Positions 17,016 to 26,976 of a stretch of 64,000 bases of DNA are shown piece after piece. Positions within the stretch are counted from its first letter, which is position 1; the number at the start of each line of letters is the position of its first letter. The notes under the pieces are model-generated. The model did no database searches and was not told the DNA's origin. It saw nothing but the letters and a program-made list of their open reading frames with translations. The DNA comes from Lachnospiraceae bacterium (GTDB lineage Bacteria; Bacillota; Clostridia; Lachnospirales; Lachnospiraceae): NCBI GenBank assembly GCA_910575005.1, contig CAJTCL010000022.1, positions 1-64,000 of the forward strand, written 5' to 3'. The translations under genes and the position numbers were made by a program.

Positions 17016-18818
17016 TTATTCAACAGAAGATTGTTCCTGCCTGTCCACAGATAAGGCCAGTTCCTCTAATTGTTTCGGATCTACCACATTAGGCGCGTCT
17101 GTCATCAGACAGGAGGCATCCTTTACCTTGGGGAACGCAATCACATCTCGAATCGATTCACACTGCATCATCAACATAACCATACGATCCAATCCATAGG
17201 CAAGTCCTGCATGGGGCGGCACTCCATATTTAAATGCATTCAATAAAAATCCAAACTGCTCATAAGCGCTCTCTTTGGTAAAGCCTAACACCTCAAGCAT
17301 CTTCTCTTGAATCTGATTCTGATGAATACGCACAGATCCCCCGCCAAGTTCTGTCCCATTGAGAACAATATCGTATGCTTTAGCGCGAACTGCCCCTGGG
17401 TCGCTGTCAATCTTATCCCAATCCTCTTCCATAGGCATGGTAAATGGATGATGCATGGCCATAAAGCGATTTTCTTCCTCCGACCACTCCAACAAAGGAA
17501 ATTCTGTCACCCACAAAAAATGATAGAGATTTTTGTCAATCAATTCCAACTGGTGTGCCAATTCTAAGCGCAGTGCCCCGAGTACATCCCAGACTATTTT
17601 ATTTTTATCTGCGGCAAATAACAGCAAATCTCCTGACTGTCCGTCCATCTTCTCCACCAGAGTTTTTAATTCCTCTTCCGACATAAATTTGGCAAACGAT
17701 GATTTGTAAGAGCCATCCTCATTGATGGAGAGATAGGCAAGCCCTTTTGCGCCATATCCTTTGGCAAACTCCACCAACTTATCAATTTTTTTGCGCGGCA
17801 TACCGCCCTGGCCCTTAACATTGATTCCACGCACAGAACCACCATTTTCCAGTGCTCCTGAAAATACGCCAAACCCACAGCCAGCAACAGTTTTTGAGAC
17901 ATTGACCAATTCCATACCAAAGCGGGTATCTGGCTTATCTGTGCCAAAGCGGTCCATTGCCTCCTGCCAGGTCATGCGCTGAATTGGTAATGATACTTCT
18001 ATGCCAATCGCCTCCTGAAATACATACTGAAGCAGCCGCTCATTGACCTCAATCACATCATCTACATCCACAAAAGACAGCTCCATATCCGCCTGTGTAA
18101 ACTCTGGCTGACGGTCTGCACGCAAATCTTCATCACGGAAACAGCGTGCTATCTGAAAATATCTATCATAACCAGAAACCATCAATAACTGTTTAAATAA
18201 CTGCGGTGACTGCGGAAGCGCATAAAAATTTCCTGGATGTACACGGCTGGGCACTAGATAATCCCTAGCTCCCTCCGGCGTTGACTTTGTAAGAATCGGA
18301 GTCTCAATCTCTAAAAACCCTTCCTGTTCCATAAATCTGCGCAACAACATCGCTACCTTGCTCTTCATCATTAAATTGCGCTGGATATCTGGTCTGCGCA
18401 GATCCAGAAAACGGTAACGCAGACGCATATCTTCCTTGGTCAGTGAGTTTTCTTCAATTGGAAATGGAGGGGTTTCAGACTCAGATAATATTCGGATATC
18501 TGTGGCAATCACTTCAATATCCCCTGTTTTTAAGTTCTCGTTGACAGCGGCTGCACGCTTCTCAACAGTTCCTGTCACCGCCACCACATATTCACTGCGC
18601 AAAGTCCCTGCCTTTGCAAATCCTTCGCTTCCTACCTTCGGTTCATCAAACACAATCTGAAGCAGTCCCGAACGGTCTCTTAGATCAATAAAGATCAAGC
18701 TTCCCAAATTTCTTCTCTTCTGCACCCAGCCCATCACGGTAATCGTCTCTCCAATATTACTGGTGGAAACTTCCGTACATCTATGGCTCCTGTGCAGTCC
18801 TTTCATTGATTCTGCCAT
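17016..18818 (-). CDS. aspS: Aspartyl-tRNA synthetase
   Basis: A bacterial-type class IIb synthetase of 600 residues. It has an N-terminal OB-fold anticodon-binding domain (about 1-105), a catalytic core with motif 2 RCFRDEDLRADRQPEFTQ, the bacterial GAD insertion (about 290-420), and motif 3 AYGLDRMVMLM near the end. The window also carries asnS, so this enzyme need not be the non-discriminating type, but sequence alone does not settle that. It follows hisS by 16 bases in a conserved clostridial synthetase pair. Confidence 0.97.
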   Translation of the reverse strand: MAESMKGLHRSHRCTEVSTSNIGETITVMGWVQKRRNLGSLIFIDLRDRSGLLQIVFDEPKVGSEGFAKAGTLRSEYVVAVTGTVEKRAAAVNENLKTGDIEVIATDIRILSESETPPFPIEENSLTKEDMRLRYRFLDLRRPDIQRNLMMKSKVAMLLRRFMEQEGFLEIETPILTKSTPEGARDYLVPSRVHPGNFYALPQSPQLFKQLLMVSGYDRYFQIARCFRDEDLRADRQPEFTQADMELSFVDVDDVIEVNERLLQYVFQEAIGIEVSLPIQRMTWQEAMDRFGTDKPDTRFGMELVNVSKTVAGCGFGVFSGALENGGSVRGINVKGQGGMPRKKIDKLVEFAKGYGAKGLAYLSINEDGSYKSSFAKFMSEEELKTLVEKMDGQSGDLLLFAADKNKIVWDVLGALRLELAHQLELIDKNLYHFLWVTEFPLLEWSEEENRFMAMHHPFTMPMEEDWDKIDSDPGAVRAKAYDIVLNGTELGGGSVRIHQNQIQEKMLEVLGFTKESAYEQFGFLLNAFKYGVPPHAGLAYGLDRMVMLMMQCESIRDVIAFPKVKDASCLMTDAPNVVDPKQLEELALSVDRQEQSSVE

Positions 18819-18834
18819 CCTTCTTCCTCCCTGT

Positions 18835-20100
18835 CTATGATTCTCTGTTAAAAAATTCCTGAAACTGCTGATAGCCTTCTGCTGCTAATTTTTCTTTCTG
18901 AAACTTTTTATTTTTGTTCATGCGTGCCACCAAAACCTGCTTTCCCTTTTGGCGTTCACTTTGCGCCTCTGCAATTACCTGTGCTAACTTATCCGCTGGA
19001 TAATTTTTTTCAATCAGATATGCAATTTTCTCAGACTGTCCTGGAATCTGGAAACCACTCTCCAAAAGCAGCAGGATAATGCGCTCAAACCCAATGGAAA
19101 ACCCGCACGCTGGCACATCCTTGCCTGTAAATTTACCAATCATCTGATCATAACGTCCGCCACCGCCGCAGCTTCCGCCAAATTCTGGCATCGCGATCTC
19201 AAATATCGTTCCCGTATAATAAGACATTCCCCTTACTAATGTAGGGTCAAATACTAAATCAAATTCTGCCGCCTTTGTGTCATTGACACAGGCTGCAATT
19301 TCTTTTAAATTGTCAGACACCTGAACATCCAGGAAATCTCCCAGCTTTTCTTTGAGATAGGCAACACCTTCTGCCACATCTTTGATTTTCTCCATATCTC
19401 GGAATAAATCCAGATACTTATCTATGGCTCCCTTCTCAAATCCATTTTTCTGCAGCTCCTCTGACACTCCCTCAATACCAATCTTGTCCATTTTATCTAA
19501 AATAATAAACACAGTATCATAGGATCCTTCCGAAAAACCACTGTAAGCAGCCATCGCTTTTAGTATTCTGCGCTCATTGATACGAATCTGAAAATTCCGA
19601 AAGCCCAGTTTGCCAAGTGTGGTGGTAGTGGCCAGAATCAATTCAATCTCCGCCAGATTACTTGGTTCCCCCAAAATATCAATATCACACTGCATAAACT
19701 GGCGGTATCTGCCCCGCTGTGGACGATCGGCACGCCAGACATTGCCCATCTGCAACGCCTTAAATGGAGATGGCAAATTGTTGGCATTATTGGAATAAAA
19801 CCGTGCCAACGGCACAGTCAAATCATAGCGCATCCCAAAATCCACCACATCAAGTTCATTTTGTGCAGTCTCCAGTTTGAGCTTCTCTCCCCGTTTTAAT
19901 ACTTTAAAAATCAATTTTTCATTTTCTCCACCCTGCTTATTGCTAAGATTTCCAATATTCTCCATACAGGGGGTCTCAATCGGTGTAAACCCAAAACTGC
20001 GGTAAGTTTCTTTGATCACATGCATTACATAATCCCGAATCTGCATTTCCTCTGGTAAAATATCTTTCATGCCATTTACAGGCTTTTTTGCCAATGCCAT
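18835..20100 (-). CDS. hisS: Histidyl-tRNA synthetase
   Basis: A class II synthetase of 421 residues. Motif 2 lies in VWRADRPQRGRYRQF. The two histidine-binding signatures are RGMSYYTGTIFE and GGGGRYD, followed by the C-terminal anticodon-binding domain (about 325-421). The start MALAKKPVNGMKDILPEE has GAGAGGAAG upstream. No T-box element is visible in the short gap before it, so it is probably read from an upstream hemZ/MBL promoter. Confidence 0.97.
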   Translation of the reverse strand: MALAKKPVNGMKDILPEEMQIRDYVMHVIKETYRSFGFTPIETPCMENIGNLSNKQGGENEKLIFKVLKRGEKLKLETAQNELDVVDFGMRYDLTVPLARFYSNNANNLPSPFKALQMGNVWRADRPQRGRYRQFMQCDIDILGEPSNLAEIELILATTTTLGKLGFRNFQIRINERRILKAMAAYSGFSEGSYDTVFIILDKMDKIGIEGVSEELQKNGFEKGAIDKYLDLFRDMEKIKDVAEGVAYLKEKLGDFLDVQVSDNLKEIAACVNDTKAAEFDLVFDPTLVRGMSYYTGTIFEIAMPEFGGSCGGGGRYDQMIGKFTGKDVPACGFSIGFERIILLLLESGFQIPGQSEKIAYLIEKNYPADKLAQVIAEAQSERQKGKQVLVARMNKNKKFQKEKLAAEGYQQFQEFFNRES

Positions 20101-20158
20101 ATCGCTTCCTCTCTTTCTGTCATTTCTAGTCCATCACAGTCAAACACTTCCTTGTGTC

Positions 20159-21727
20159 TTACTGTATATACATCCGAATCCCTTCTCGCTTGCGCTCAAT
20201 CATCTCTTCAATTCGCTCCAGATAATGTGTGATATCCTTCACATTCTCTGTCCGCTCTACACGGATGCCTCCTCCCTCTTGTGCTTCAAACACATATTTA
20301 CTGGAAGCCCCAGCTCCTAATGCGAGAATAGACTGCTTCTCCTCCATAATCAATATATTATACAGCCCTGCTTTTCCTGGTCTGGCATACCCTACATTCT
20401 CAAAATTTCCTGCCATATTTTTCTGACGGTACAGATAATATGGCATAAGTCCCAACTCTCTAGCATATCTGGCAGTCAAATCAATCGTTTCCCAATTGTT
20501 TTCCATCTCCATTCCCTGATAATCCTCAGGGAACATCTTAAGTCTTGCCGCCCGTTTGATGGCCAGAGAATGGATTGTCAAATTATCTGGCGCCAAAACT
20601 TTGATTTGTTCCATTGTGTTCTTGACATCACAAAACTTTTCCCCTGGCAGTCCCACAATCAAATCCATATTGATATTATCAAAGCCCATCTTTCTGGCAA
20701 GCTGATAACTCTCAATAGTCTGTTCCACGGTATGACGCCGCCCAATCAAATCCAATGTAGACTGGTTCATGGTCTGGGGATTTATGGAAATTCTGGTAAT
20801 TCCATAACCGCGCAGCACTTCCAGCTTATCTCTGGTAATGCTGTCCGGCCGCCCAGCTTCCACTGTATATTCCAAAAGATTTGAAAAATCAAAACTTTGT
20901 TGAAGCTTTCCCAACAGTCGCTCTAACTGTATGGACGACAATGTAGTCGGCGTTCCTCCCCCTATGTAGATTGTATTTAATTTACGATTTCTCAAAGCAT
21001 GTGCCGTAAAATCAATCTCCCGTTCCAGTGCGTCCAGATATTCATCCACTCTTTCCTCCCAAATTCCGAGCGGGGACGAGGAAAAGGAACAATAAGAACA
21101 AATACTTGGACAAAACGGAATCCCCACATAGAGGCTGTAACCTTGTTTGTAATCTATTTGCTTTAACAGCTCCAGTTCTCGTTTGGCAATCTCAACACTT
21201 AAGTCAATCTTTGGCTGTGACATAAAATAGGTGTCCGACATATAAGTTTTGATTTCGGTTTCCCTTTTTCCTTGCTCTAACATCGACATAGGTATCTTCA
21301 CTGGACGAATGCCAGTAAGTGTCCCCCAGGGAAGCTTGCACCCTGTATAATCAGAAAGCATCTGATACAAGCATCGCTTTAACTGATTTTTCGTCTCCAC
21401 ACGGTCTGAAAAATCCACTGCCACTGCTCTACGTACCTCTTCCAGATAACCGCCATCTTCATAAGCCTGCCCTGATTCCTCTGGTGGATGATACATTATC
21501 AGCTCTATGCCATTCCTCTTCTCTTCCTTATTTTTATGAGAAATCTCTCTTTCACTCTCACAAAGATAACAGACCTCCATATGGAACAATGGCACACAGT
21601 CCCGCTCCAATCCACAGATTTTTTCTCGATCTGCCGAGACCTTGACTTCCTCTGCCGCATAAAATGCCTTGACTAAGGAATGGATATCATATTCAAAATT
21701 TGCTTCACTTAGACAAATTGTTATCAT
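20159..21727 (-). CDS. hemZ: Coproporphyrinogen dehydrogenase-like radical SAM protein (HemZ)
   Basis: A 522-residue radical SAM protein of the HemN/HemZ family. The 4Fe-4S motif CPSICSYC is within GIPFCPSICSYCSF, followed by GGGTPTTLS. The roughly 150-residue N-terminal part before the radical SAM core is the HemZ-type extension. HemZ is linked to oxygen-independent coproporphyrinogen III oxidation, but many HemZ/HemN-like proteins in clostridia have other roles. No other haem gene is in the window. The position between the MBL hydrolase and hisS is conserved in this group. Confidence 0.9.
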   Translation of the reverse strand: MITICLSEANFEYDIHSLVKAFYAAEEVKVSADREKICGLERDCVPLFHMEVCYLCESEREISHKNKEEKRNGIELIMYHPPEESGQAYEDGGYLEEVRRAVAVDFSDRVETKNQLKRCLYQMLSDYTGCKLPWGTLTGIRPVKIPMSMLEQGKRETEIKTYMSDTYFMSQPKIDLSVEIAKRELELLKQIDYKQGYSLYVGIPFCPSICSYCSFSSSPLGIWEERVDEYLDALEREIDFTAHALRNRKLNTIYIGGGTPTTLSSIQLERLLGKLQQSFDFSNLLEYTVEAGRPDSITRDKLEVLRGYGITRISINPQTMNQSTLDLIGRRHTVEQTIESYQLARKMGFDNINMDLIVGLPGEKFCDVKNTMEQIKVLAPDNLTIHSLAIKRAARLKMFPEDYQGMEMENNWETIDLTARYARELGLMPYYLYRQKNMAGNFENVGYARPGKAGLYNILIMEEKQSILALGAGASSKYVFEAQEGGGIRVERTENVKDITHYLERIEEMIERKREGIRMYIQ

Positions 21728-21739
21728 TTTCTTTTCTCT

Positions 21740-22360
21740 CTATAAAAATGGATTACTGGCACGCTCCATGCCAATCGTCGTTATATCCATATGTCCTGGA
21801 TATACTTTTACCTCATCGGGAAGTACCAGCAGTTTCTTGCGAATAGAACGAATCAACTGTGACATACTCCCTCTTGGAAAATCTGTTCTTCCCACGGATT
21901 GACAGAACAAAGTATCTCCGCTGAACAGCACTTGCTCTTTTTCCAAATAATAACAGCAGCCGCCTTCTGTATGGCCAGGTGTATGAATCACCTGAATCTT
22001 TGTTCCTGCAAGTTGCAATATTTGTTCGTCTCTTAGATAGACATCTGCATGATAGACATCCTGATGTCCAATCATAGCTGATACATTCAGCCTTGGATCT
22101 TCTAGAGTCTCTTTTTCTGCCTCAAATGCATAGATTTGAATCTCAAACATCTCTGCCAGCGTTTCCGCTGCCATTGCATGATCAAAATGTCCATGCGTTA
22201 AAAGTATCGCCTGGGGTTTTAAATTCTTTTGCCGAATCTGATCTGCAAGCATCTGTGCCGAATCTCCTGGGTCTATGACCAGCAGTTCTTTGGTCTCTTC
22301 ATTAATTACAAAATAACAGTTAGTTCCTACCTGTCCTACACAATATTGCTCAATCTTCAT
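21740..22360 (-). CDS. MBL-fold metallo-hydrolase (glyoxalase II-like)
   Basis: A 206-residue metallo-beta-lactamase fold enzyme. The metal motif is THGHFDHA (HxHxDH), with further ligands in HTPGHTEGG, FSGDTLF and YPGHMD. It resembles hydroxyacylglutathione hydrolase/YcbL-type thioesterases. A standard position in clostridia is between relA and hemZ. Here relA is separated from it by a chemoreceptor on the opposite strand. The substrate is not known. Confidence 0.92.
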   Translation of the reverse strand: MKIEQYCVGQVGTNCYFVINEETKELLVIDPGDSAQMLADQIRQKNLKPQAILLTHGHFDHAMAAETLAEMFEIQIYAFEAEKETLEDPRLNVSAMIGHQDVYHADVYLRDEQILQLAGTKIQVIHTPGHTEGGCCYYLEKEQVLFSGDTLFCQSVGRTDFPRGSMSQLIRSIRKKLLVLPDEVKVYPGHMDITTIGMERASNPFL

Positions 22361-22525
22361 TCTCTATCTGTTCCTTTCTAAATTCAAAACGCCATCTGAA
22401 TATAACAGCCATTCTATTATAACTCTTACCTGAAAAAATAACCAGATATTTTTCACGCATTTCCCACAAAAATGTTGTATTTACACGATTGTTTTTCTAA
22501 TAAAAAAAACTATGCAAACTTAGTC

Positions 22526-22554
22526 TTGCAATTTGTTCAAATAATATATAATAT
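22526..22554 (+). promoter_or_regulatory. Promoter of the second chemoreceptor
   Basis: TTGCAA (22526-22531) and TAATAT (22549-22554) are 17 bases apart, a housekeeping-sigma pattern about 65 bases before the ATG. I see no flagellar-sigma (TAAA/CCGATAA) promoter. Confidence 0.5.
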
Positions 22555-22620
22555 AGATACTATCAGGTACTTTTTTCATAAGGGTGCTGAAACATTATAT
22601 TAATTTATGGAGTGAGCGAG

Positions 22621-24255
22621 ATGAAAGAGAAAAACAAAAGAGTACGCCACCTAGGGCGTAAGGTCAACGTTCTGGTATTTTGCCTGATGGTAATCAGTAT
22701 CGCTGTGATGGTTGCAGTATGTGTCTACATGTTCCGCCAGCAAACCCTGCGTATGTTGGAAAATCGGTGCGTCAATGGCACAAATATGCTTGCCTATCAA
22801 TTACAGCACTACGATCCTGAAGACAAGCAACAACTTCTGGAGGATCTGAAAGAGGAAATGCGCTGTGAATTTACCATCTTCGAGGGAGACACACGTACCT
22901 TCACCACACTCGAAGGAGACAGCAACTATGCTGTTGGCTCAAAACTATCTGAGGATCTGGCTGAGATTGTCCTCAAACAGGGAAAAACTTATATTGGCGA
23001 GGTTGAAACCCAGCACACAAAATATCTTTGCTCCTATGTGCCAATTAACAACAACAGCGGGTTGGTTTTTGCAGGAGTTTCGATGGAGACAGCTAATGGG
23101 CAAATTGATCTCACACTTTTGTATTCCTGCGCAGCTGGTGCCACACTGGTGATTATCAGTATTCTGCTGATGTCCATCTTTATCACCCGTTCTATTTCCA
23201 GGCCTCTTGGCAAGATCACAACGCTTGCCAAAACCATAGAAGCAGGAAACTTAGGCTTGAAAGAGGGCAAAGAATTGACCGTGGATATCAATTCTAATGA
23301 TGAGATTGGTGTTTTGGGCGGTGCTTTTGAAAATACCATCTTGCGCTTGCGTAACTACATAGGAGAAATTTCCAGTATTCTGGACAATATTTCTCATGGT
23401 GATTTGACCGCAAGCATCTCACAGGACTATGTTGGTGATTTTGCTTCCATTAAAGATTCTTTGGACGGCATTCTTCAGAATCTAAACAGTACTATGTCCC
23501 AAATTGCAGAAAGCTCCGATCATGTGTCAAACGGTTCTGATCAGATGTCTATGGGCGCTCAGGCTTTGAGTCAAGGCGCTGTGGAACAATCAAGTGCTGT
23601 CGATGAATTGGATGAGACGATGCAGAATGTCTCCAAGCATGTAGGAGAAACTGCGCAAAATGCACAGGAAGCAAGCGAAAACGTTGCTCGTTTAAGTGAA
23701 CAAATTTCTGAGAGCAATCAGAAGATGCAGGAAATGATCCGAGCTATGCAAGAAATCAATGACAGCTCAGACGAGATTGGAAAGATCATCAAGACGATTG
23801 AAAACATTGCACTACAGACAAATATTCTTTCCTTAAATTCCGCAGTGGAAGCTTCCCGTGCTGGTGAAGCTGGTAAAGGTTTTGCTGTAGTTGCCCAGGA
23901 AGTACGAGAGCTGGCAGGCAGAAGTTCAGAAGCATCACAATCAACTGCCGCTTTGATCGAGCGTTCCATGACTGCGGTAGAATATGGTACAAAGATTGCC
24001 AACGAAACTGCTAAACAGCTTTCTTCCGTTGTAGAAAGTGCCAACCAGATTGCTGAGACTACCAGCCAGATTGCGGATGCTTCCCAAGTTCAGGCAAAAT
24101 CTGTCTCTCAAGTTCAGGAACGGATTAGTCAGATTTCTAATGTAGTACAAACCAACTCTGCGACTGCAGAAGAAAGTGCAGCTACCAGTGAAGAACTCAG
24201 TGAACAGGCTAAGCTTCTCAAACGTCTCATTGATATGTTCCGCCTCAAAAGATAA
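22621..24255 (+). CDS. Methyl-accepting chemotaxis protein with single Cache-like sensor
   Basis: A chemoreceptor of 544 residues. The ATG at 22621 has GGAG eight bases upstream and is preferred to a GTG three codons earlier. Membrane segments are about residues 12-34 and 165-188. The domain between them has the [17 protein letters not shown] pattern of single-Cache sensors. HAMP follows (about 189-245), then the signalling domain with its tip around [17 protein letters not shown] and [15 protein letters not shown]. It interrupts the usual relA-MBL neighbourhood and is flanked by several hairpins. Confidence 0.93.
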   Translation: MKEKNKRVRHLGRKVNVLVFCLMVISIAVMVAVCVYMFRQQTLRMLENRCVNGTNMLAYQLQHYDPEDKQQLLEDLKEEMRCEFTIFEGDTRTFTTLEGDSNYAVGSKLSEDLAEIVLKQGKTYIGEVETQHTKYLCSYVPINNNSGLVFAGVSMETANGQIDLTLLYSCAAGATLVIISILLMSIFITRSISRPLGKITTLAKTIEAGNLGLKEGKELTVDINSNDEIGVLGGAFENTILRLRNYIGEISSILDNISHGDLTASISQDYVGDFASIKDSLDGILQNLNSTMSQIAESSDHVSNGSDQMSMGAQALSQGAVEQSSAVDELDETMQNVSKHVGETAQNAQEASENVARLSEQISESNQKMQEMIRAMQEINDSSDEIGKIIKTIENIALQTNILSLNSAVEASRAGEAGKGFAVVAQEVRELAGRSSEASQSTAALIERSMTAVEYGTKIANETAKQLSSVVESANQIAETTSQIADASQVQAKSVSQVQERISQISNVVQTNSATAEESAATSEELSEQAKLLKRLIDMFRLKR

Positions 24256-24504
24256 TTCTAATAAATAAAATGCCAATGGCGGTTCATGGTGGTGCACAGA
24301 CGGCTTTTCAGCATTTATAAACCGTGCAAGTTCACATAGTATTTCTATATAATAGGGAAGTTCTAAGAACTTCCCTATTATTATAGAAAATCTAAATAAA
24401 ATAGGTAAGCCCACATTAACTACCCTTGCTTCGCTGGAGCAGACCTTGCACATAACATTATATATTAGACAATTTCATAGAACTCTCCTAATATATAAAA
24501 AAAT
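24256..24504. other. Gene-free stretch rich in inverted repeats
   Basis: Between the convergent chemoreceptor and relA lies a stretch of about 250 bases without a gene. It contains an AAATGC/GCATTT arm pair (about 24268-24316), a CGGTT/AACCG pair, a 14-base perfect hairpin with a single central base (24351-24379, flanked by TTTCTATA/TATAGAAA), and a TATATTAG/CTAATATA pair (about 24462-24497). The 24351-24379 hairpin may end the chemoreceptor transcript, but no T-run follows directly. Confidence 0.5.
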
Positions 24505-24570
24505 ATGCACTGCCTGGCTAATATCATATAACAGTACTGTCATATTGATAATCAGCCAGAGGCAATGCAT
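24505..24570 (-). terminator. Terminator of relA
   Basis: On the minus strand a long bulged stem (ATGCA-TGCC-TGGCT paired with its complement) begins at the relA stop codon. Its 3' arm ends in TTTTTTT. It is the strongest terminator in this part of the window. Confidence 0.85.
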
Positions 24571-26897
24571 TATCCTCTGGTTCTCTCTATATCAATCACA
24601 CTCTCCACCTGTCGTATCTTATCTATCAGGCCAACTAATTCCTCCTTCCCCCTTGTGCCAAAGGCAACAGTAATAGTTGCAATCCCCTGTTTACTGGTAC
24701 TGGAATTCACTCCACTGATATCGATCTGTCGCTCTGTAAAAACCTTGGTGATATCTACTAAAAGTCCTGTACGATTATTTCCATAAATCTTAATCTCTGC
24801 CATATAACGGCTGTTTTCACTCTCATCCATCTGCCATTCTGCATCCATCAAACGTTTTTGATCAATCTCTGACAGATTAATTACATTGATACAGTCTGTG
24901 CGGTGAATAGAAATACCTCTCCCTCTGGTGACAAATCCCACAATCTCATCTCCTGGAACCGGAGCACAGCAGCGAGAAAAACGCACCGCTACATCATCAG
25001 CCCCTTTGACGATAATTCCGCTCTTGGAACGTTTCTGCCCTATCTTATCTTTCTCATTGCTGGAAGTATTTCCTCCTCTGCCATTCTCCAGACTTTTGAG
25101 AATATCTTCATCGGTAACTGGCAATTTATGTTCCTTCTCATAATACTCCAGCATCTTATTGATGATCTGACCTTCTTTTAAACCGCCATGACCAATAGCC
25201 GCCAGAACCGACTCCCAATCCCGAAACCCATATTTACGCATAATACGGCTTTGATAAGAAAGCTGGTTTAAATCCGGCCACTGAATACTTTTTGCTTTAC
25301 AATACTGTACAAGCAATTCTTTGCCTTTAATAATGTTTTCTTCCTTAAATTCACTGCGAAACCACTGATTAATTTTATTTTTAGCCTGAGTACTTTTGAC
25401 CATATTCAGCCAGTCACGACTGGGACCTCTAGAATTTTGAGAGGTCAACACTTCAATACGGTCTCCATTCTGAATCACATAATCTATATTTACCAATTTC
25501 CCATTTACTTTGGCTCCCACCATCTTATTACCGACGGCAGAATGAATACTGTAGGCAAAATCAATCGGATTTGAACCATTGGGTAAATTCTTGACATCGC
25601 CGGAAGGTGTAAAACAAAATACCGTATCAGAAAATAAGTCCAAATCACTCTTTAGCAGACTTAAAAATTCCCGATTGTCTGAAGTATCTTTCTGCCATTC
25701 TAAAATTTGACGCAGCCAACTTAATTTTTCTTCTTCCTTATCTTTTTGTGTCACCTTGCTTCCATTTGATACCTCTTTATATTTCCAGTGAGCTGCGATT
25801 CCATATTCCGAAGTGCGATGCATTTCATAAGTACGAATCTGAATCTCAAACGGCTGCCCAGTAGGTCCAATCAGAGTTGTGTGCAGAGATTGGTACATAT
25901 TGGGTTTAGGCATGGCAATATAATCCTTAAATCTTCCTGGAATCGGCTTATACATCTCATGAATTTCCCCCAAAGCAGCATAACAATCTTTGACAGAATG
26001 TACGATAATCCGAATGGCAAACAAATCAAAAATTTGATCTAATGTCTTATCCTGATTAACCATTTTCTTATAAATACTGAAGAAATGTTTTGCGCGTCCA
26101 TCCACAGAAGCTTTAATCCCAGCCTCGTTCATATGTTTTTTAACTTCTTGCACCAATTGGGCGATATATTCCTCACGAACACTTTTTCTGAGCGCTATTT
26201 TATCCACCAGATCATAATATGCCTCTGGCTCCAAATATTTTAGAGAAAGGTCATCCAACTCTATTTTAATCTTAGAAATACCAAGACGCTGAGCGATTGG
26301 TGCGTAGATATCCATCGTCTCTCTGGCCTTCTCCTTCTGCTTCTCTGGCTTCATATATTTCAAAGTACGCATATTGTGAAGACGGTCTGCAAGTTTAATC
26401 AAAATCACACGAATATCCTTAGCCATCGCAAGGAACATCTTACGCATATTCTCGGCTTGAACCTCTTCCTTATCTGCATCATAGGGCAGCTTTCCCAGTT
26501 TTGTGACACCATCTACCAGCAGTGCCACTTCCTCACTGAACTCCTGGGCAATCTCCTCATCTGTCATCACCGTATCTTCCACCACATCATGCAAAATACC
26601 AGCTACAATTGTTTCTTTGTCTAACTCTAGTTCTGCCAAAATAATTGCCACACACAATGGATGTATAATATATGCTTCCCCTGATTTACGCATCTGCCCC
26701 TTATGTGCGTCCTCTGCAATATGATACGCTTTTTCAATTTGGGAAATATCCGTGGAAGGATGGTATCTCCTGACACTCTCAATCAACTCTTGATACAGGA
26801 TCTCTGGGCTTTCAAACTCTTTGGTTGGTTTAATATGGTCATTCTCTGTTATTATTTTCTTCTGCTCTTCCAATTGCTCTTTCTTTCTATCTTCCAT
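24570..26897 (-). CDS. relA: Bifunctional (p)ppGpp synthetase/hydrolase
   Basis: A Rel/SpoT-type stringent-response enzyme of 775 residues. The HD hydrolase domain is N-terminal (AGILHDVVEDT and LIKLADRLHNMRTL), so it can degrade (p)ppGpp. The synthetase domain follows (RAKHFFSIYKKM, FDLFAIRIIV, YQSLHTT), then TGS (about 400-460), a helical/zinc-finger part (RCCAPVPGDEIVGFVTRGRG) and a C-terminal ACT domain. All key motifs are intact. The third codon ATG (26897) has the better ribosome binding site spacing. No apt or recJ gene precedes it as in many relatives; an acetyltransferase gene does. Confidence 0.96.
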   Translation of the reverse strand: MEDRKKEQLEEQKKIITENDHIKPTKEFESPEILYQELIESVRRYHPSTDISQIEKAYHIAEDAHKGQMRKSGEAYIIHPLCVAIILAELELDKETIVAGILHDVVEDTVMTDEEIAQEFSEEVALLVDGVTKLGKLPYDADKEEVQAENMRKMFLAMAKDIRVILIKLADRLHNMRTLKYMKPEKQKEKARETMDIYAPIAQRLGISKIKIELDDLSLKYLEPEAYYDLVDKIALRKSVREEYIAQLVQEVKKHMNEAGIKASVDGRAKHFFSIYKKMVNQDKTLDQIFDLFAIRIIVHSVKDCYAALGEIHEMYKPIPGRFKDYIAMPKPNMYQSLHTTLIGPTGQPFEIQIRTYEMHRTSEYGIAAHWKYKEVSNGSKVTQKDKEEEKLSWLRQILEWQKDTSDNREFLSLLKSDLDLFSDTVFCFTPSGDVKNLPNGSNPIDFAYSIHSAVGNKMVGAKVNGKLVNIDYVIQNGDRIEVLTSQNSRGPSRDWLNMVKSTQAKNKINQWFRSEFKEENIIKGKELLVQYCKAKSIQWPDLNQLSYQSRIMRKYGFRDWESVLAAIGHGGLKEGQIINKMLEYYEKEHKLPVTDEDILKSLENGRGGNTSSNEKDKIGQKRSKSGIIVKGADDVAVRFSRCCAPVPGDEIVGFVTRGRGISIHRTDCINVINLSEIDQKRLMDAEWQMDESENSRYMAEIKIYGNNRTGLLVDITKVFTERQIDISGVNSSTSKQGIATITVAFGTRGKEELVGLIDKIRQVESVIDIERTRG

Positions 26898-26976
26898 ATG
26901 CATTTCTCCATCTCACCAGTCTCTCGTATAAAAAACATAATCTAACGTATAAACCGCTCCCACAGTTTCAGGTAAT

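Noticed and set aside
23941-24453. Minus-strand ORF of 170 codons opposite the end of the second chemoreceptor
   Set aside because: It runs through hairpins and antisense to a conserved domain, with no recognisable protein family.
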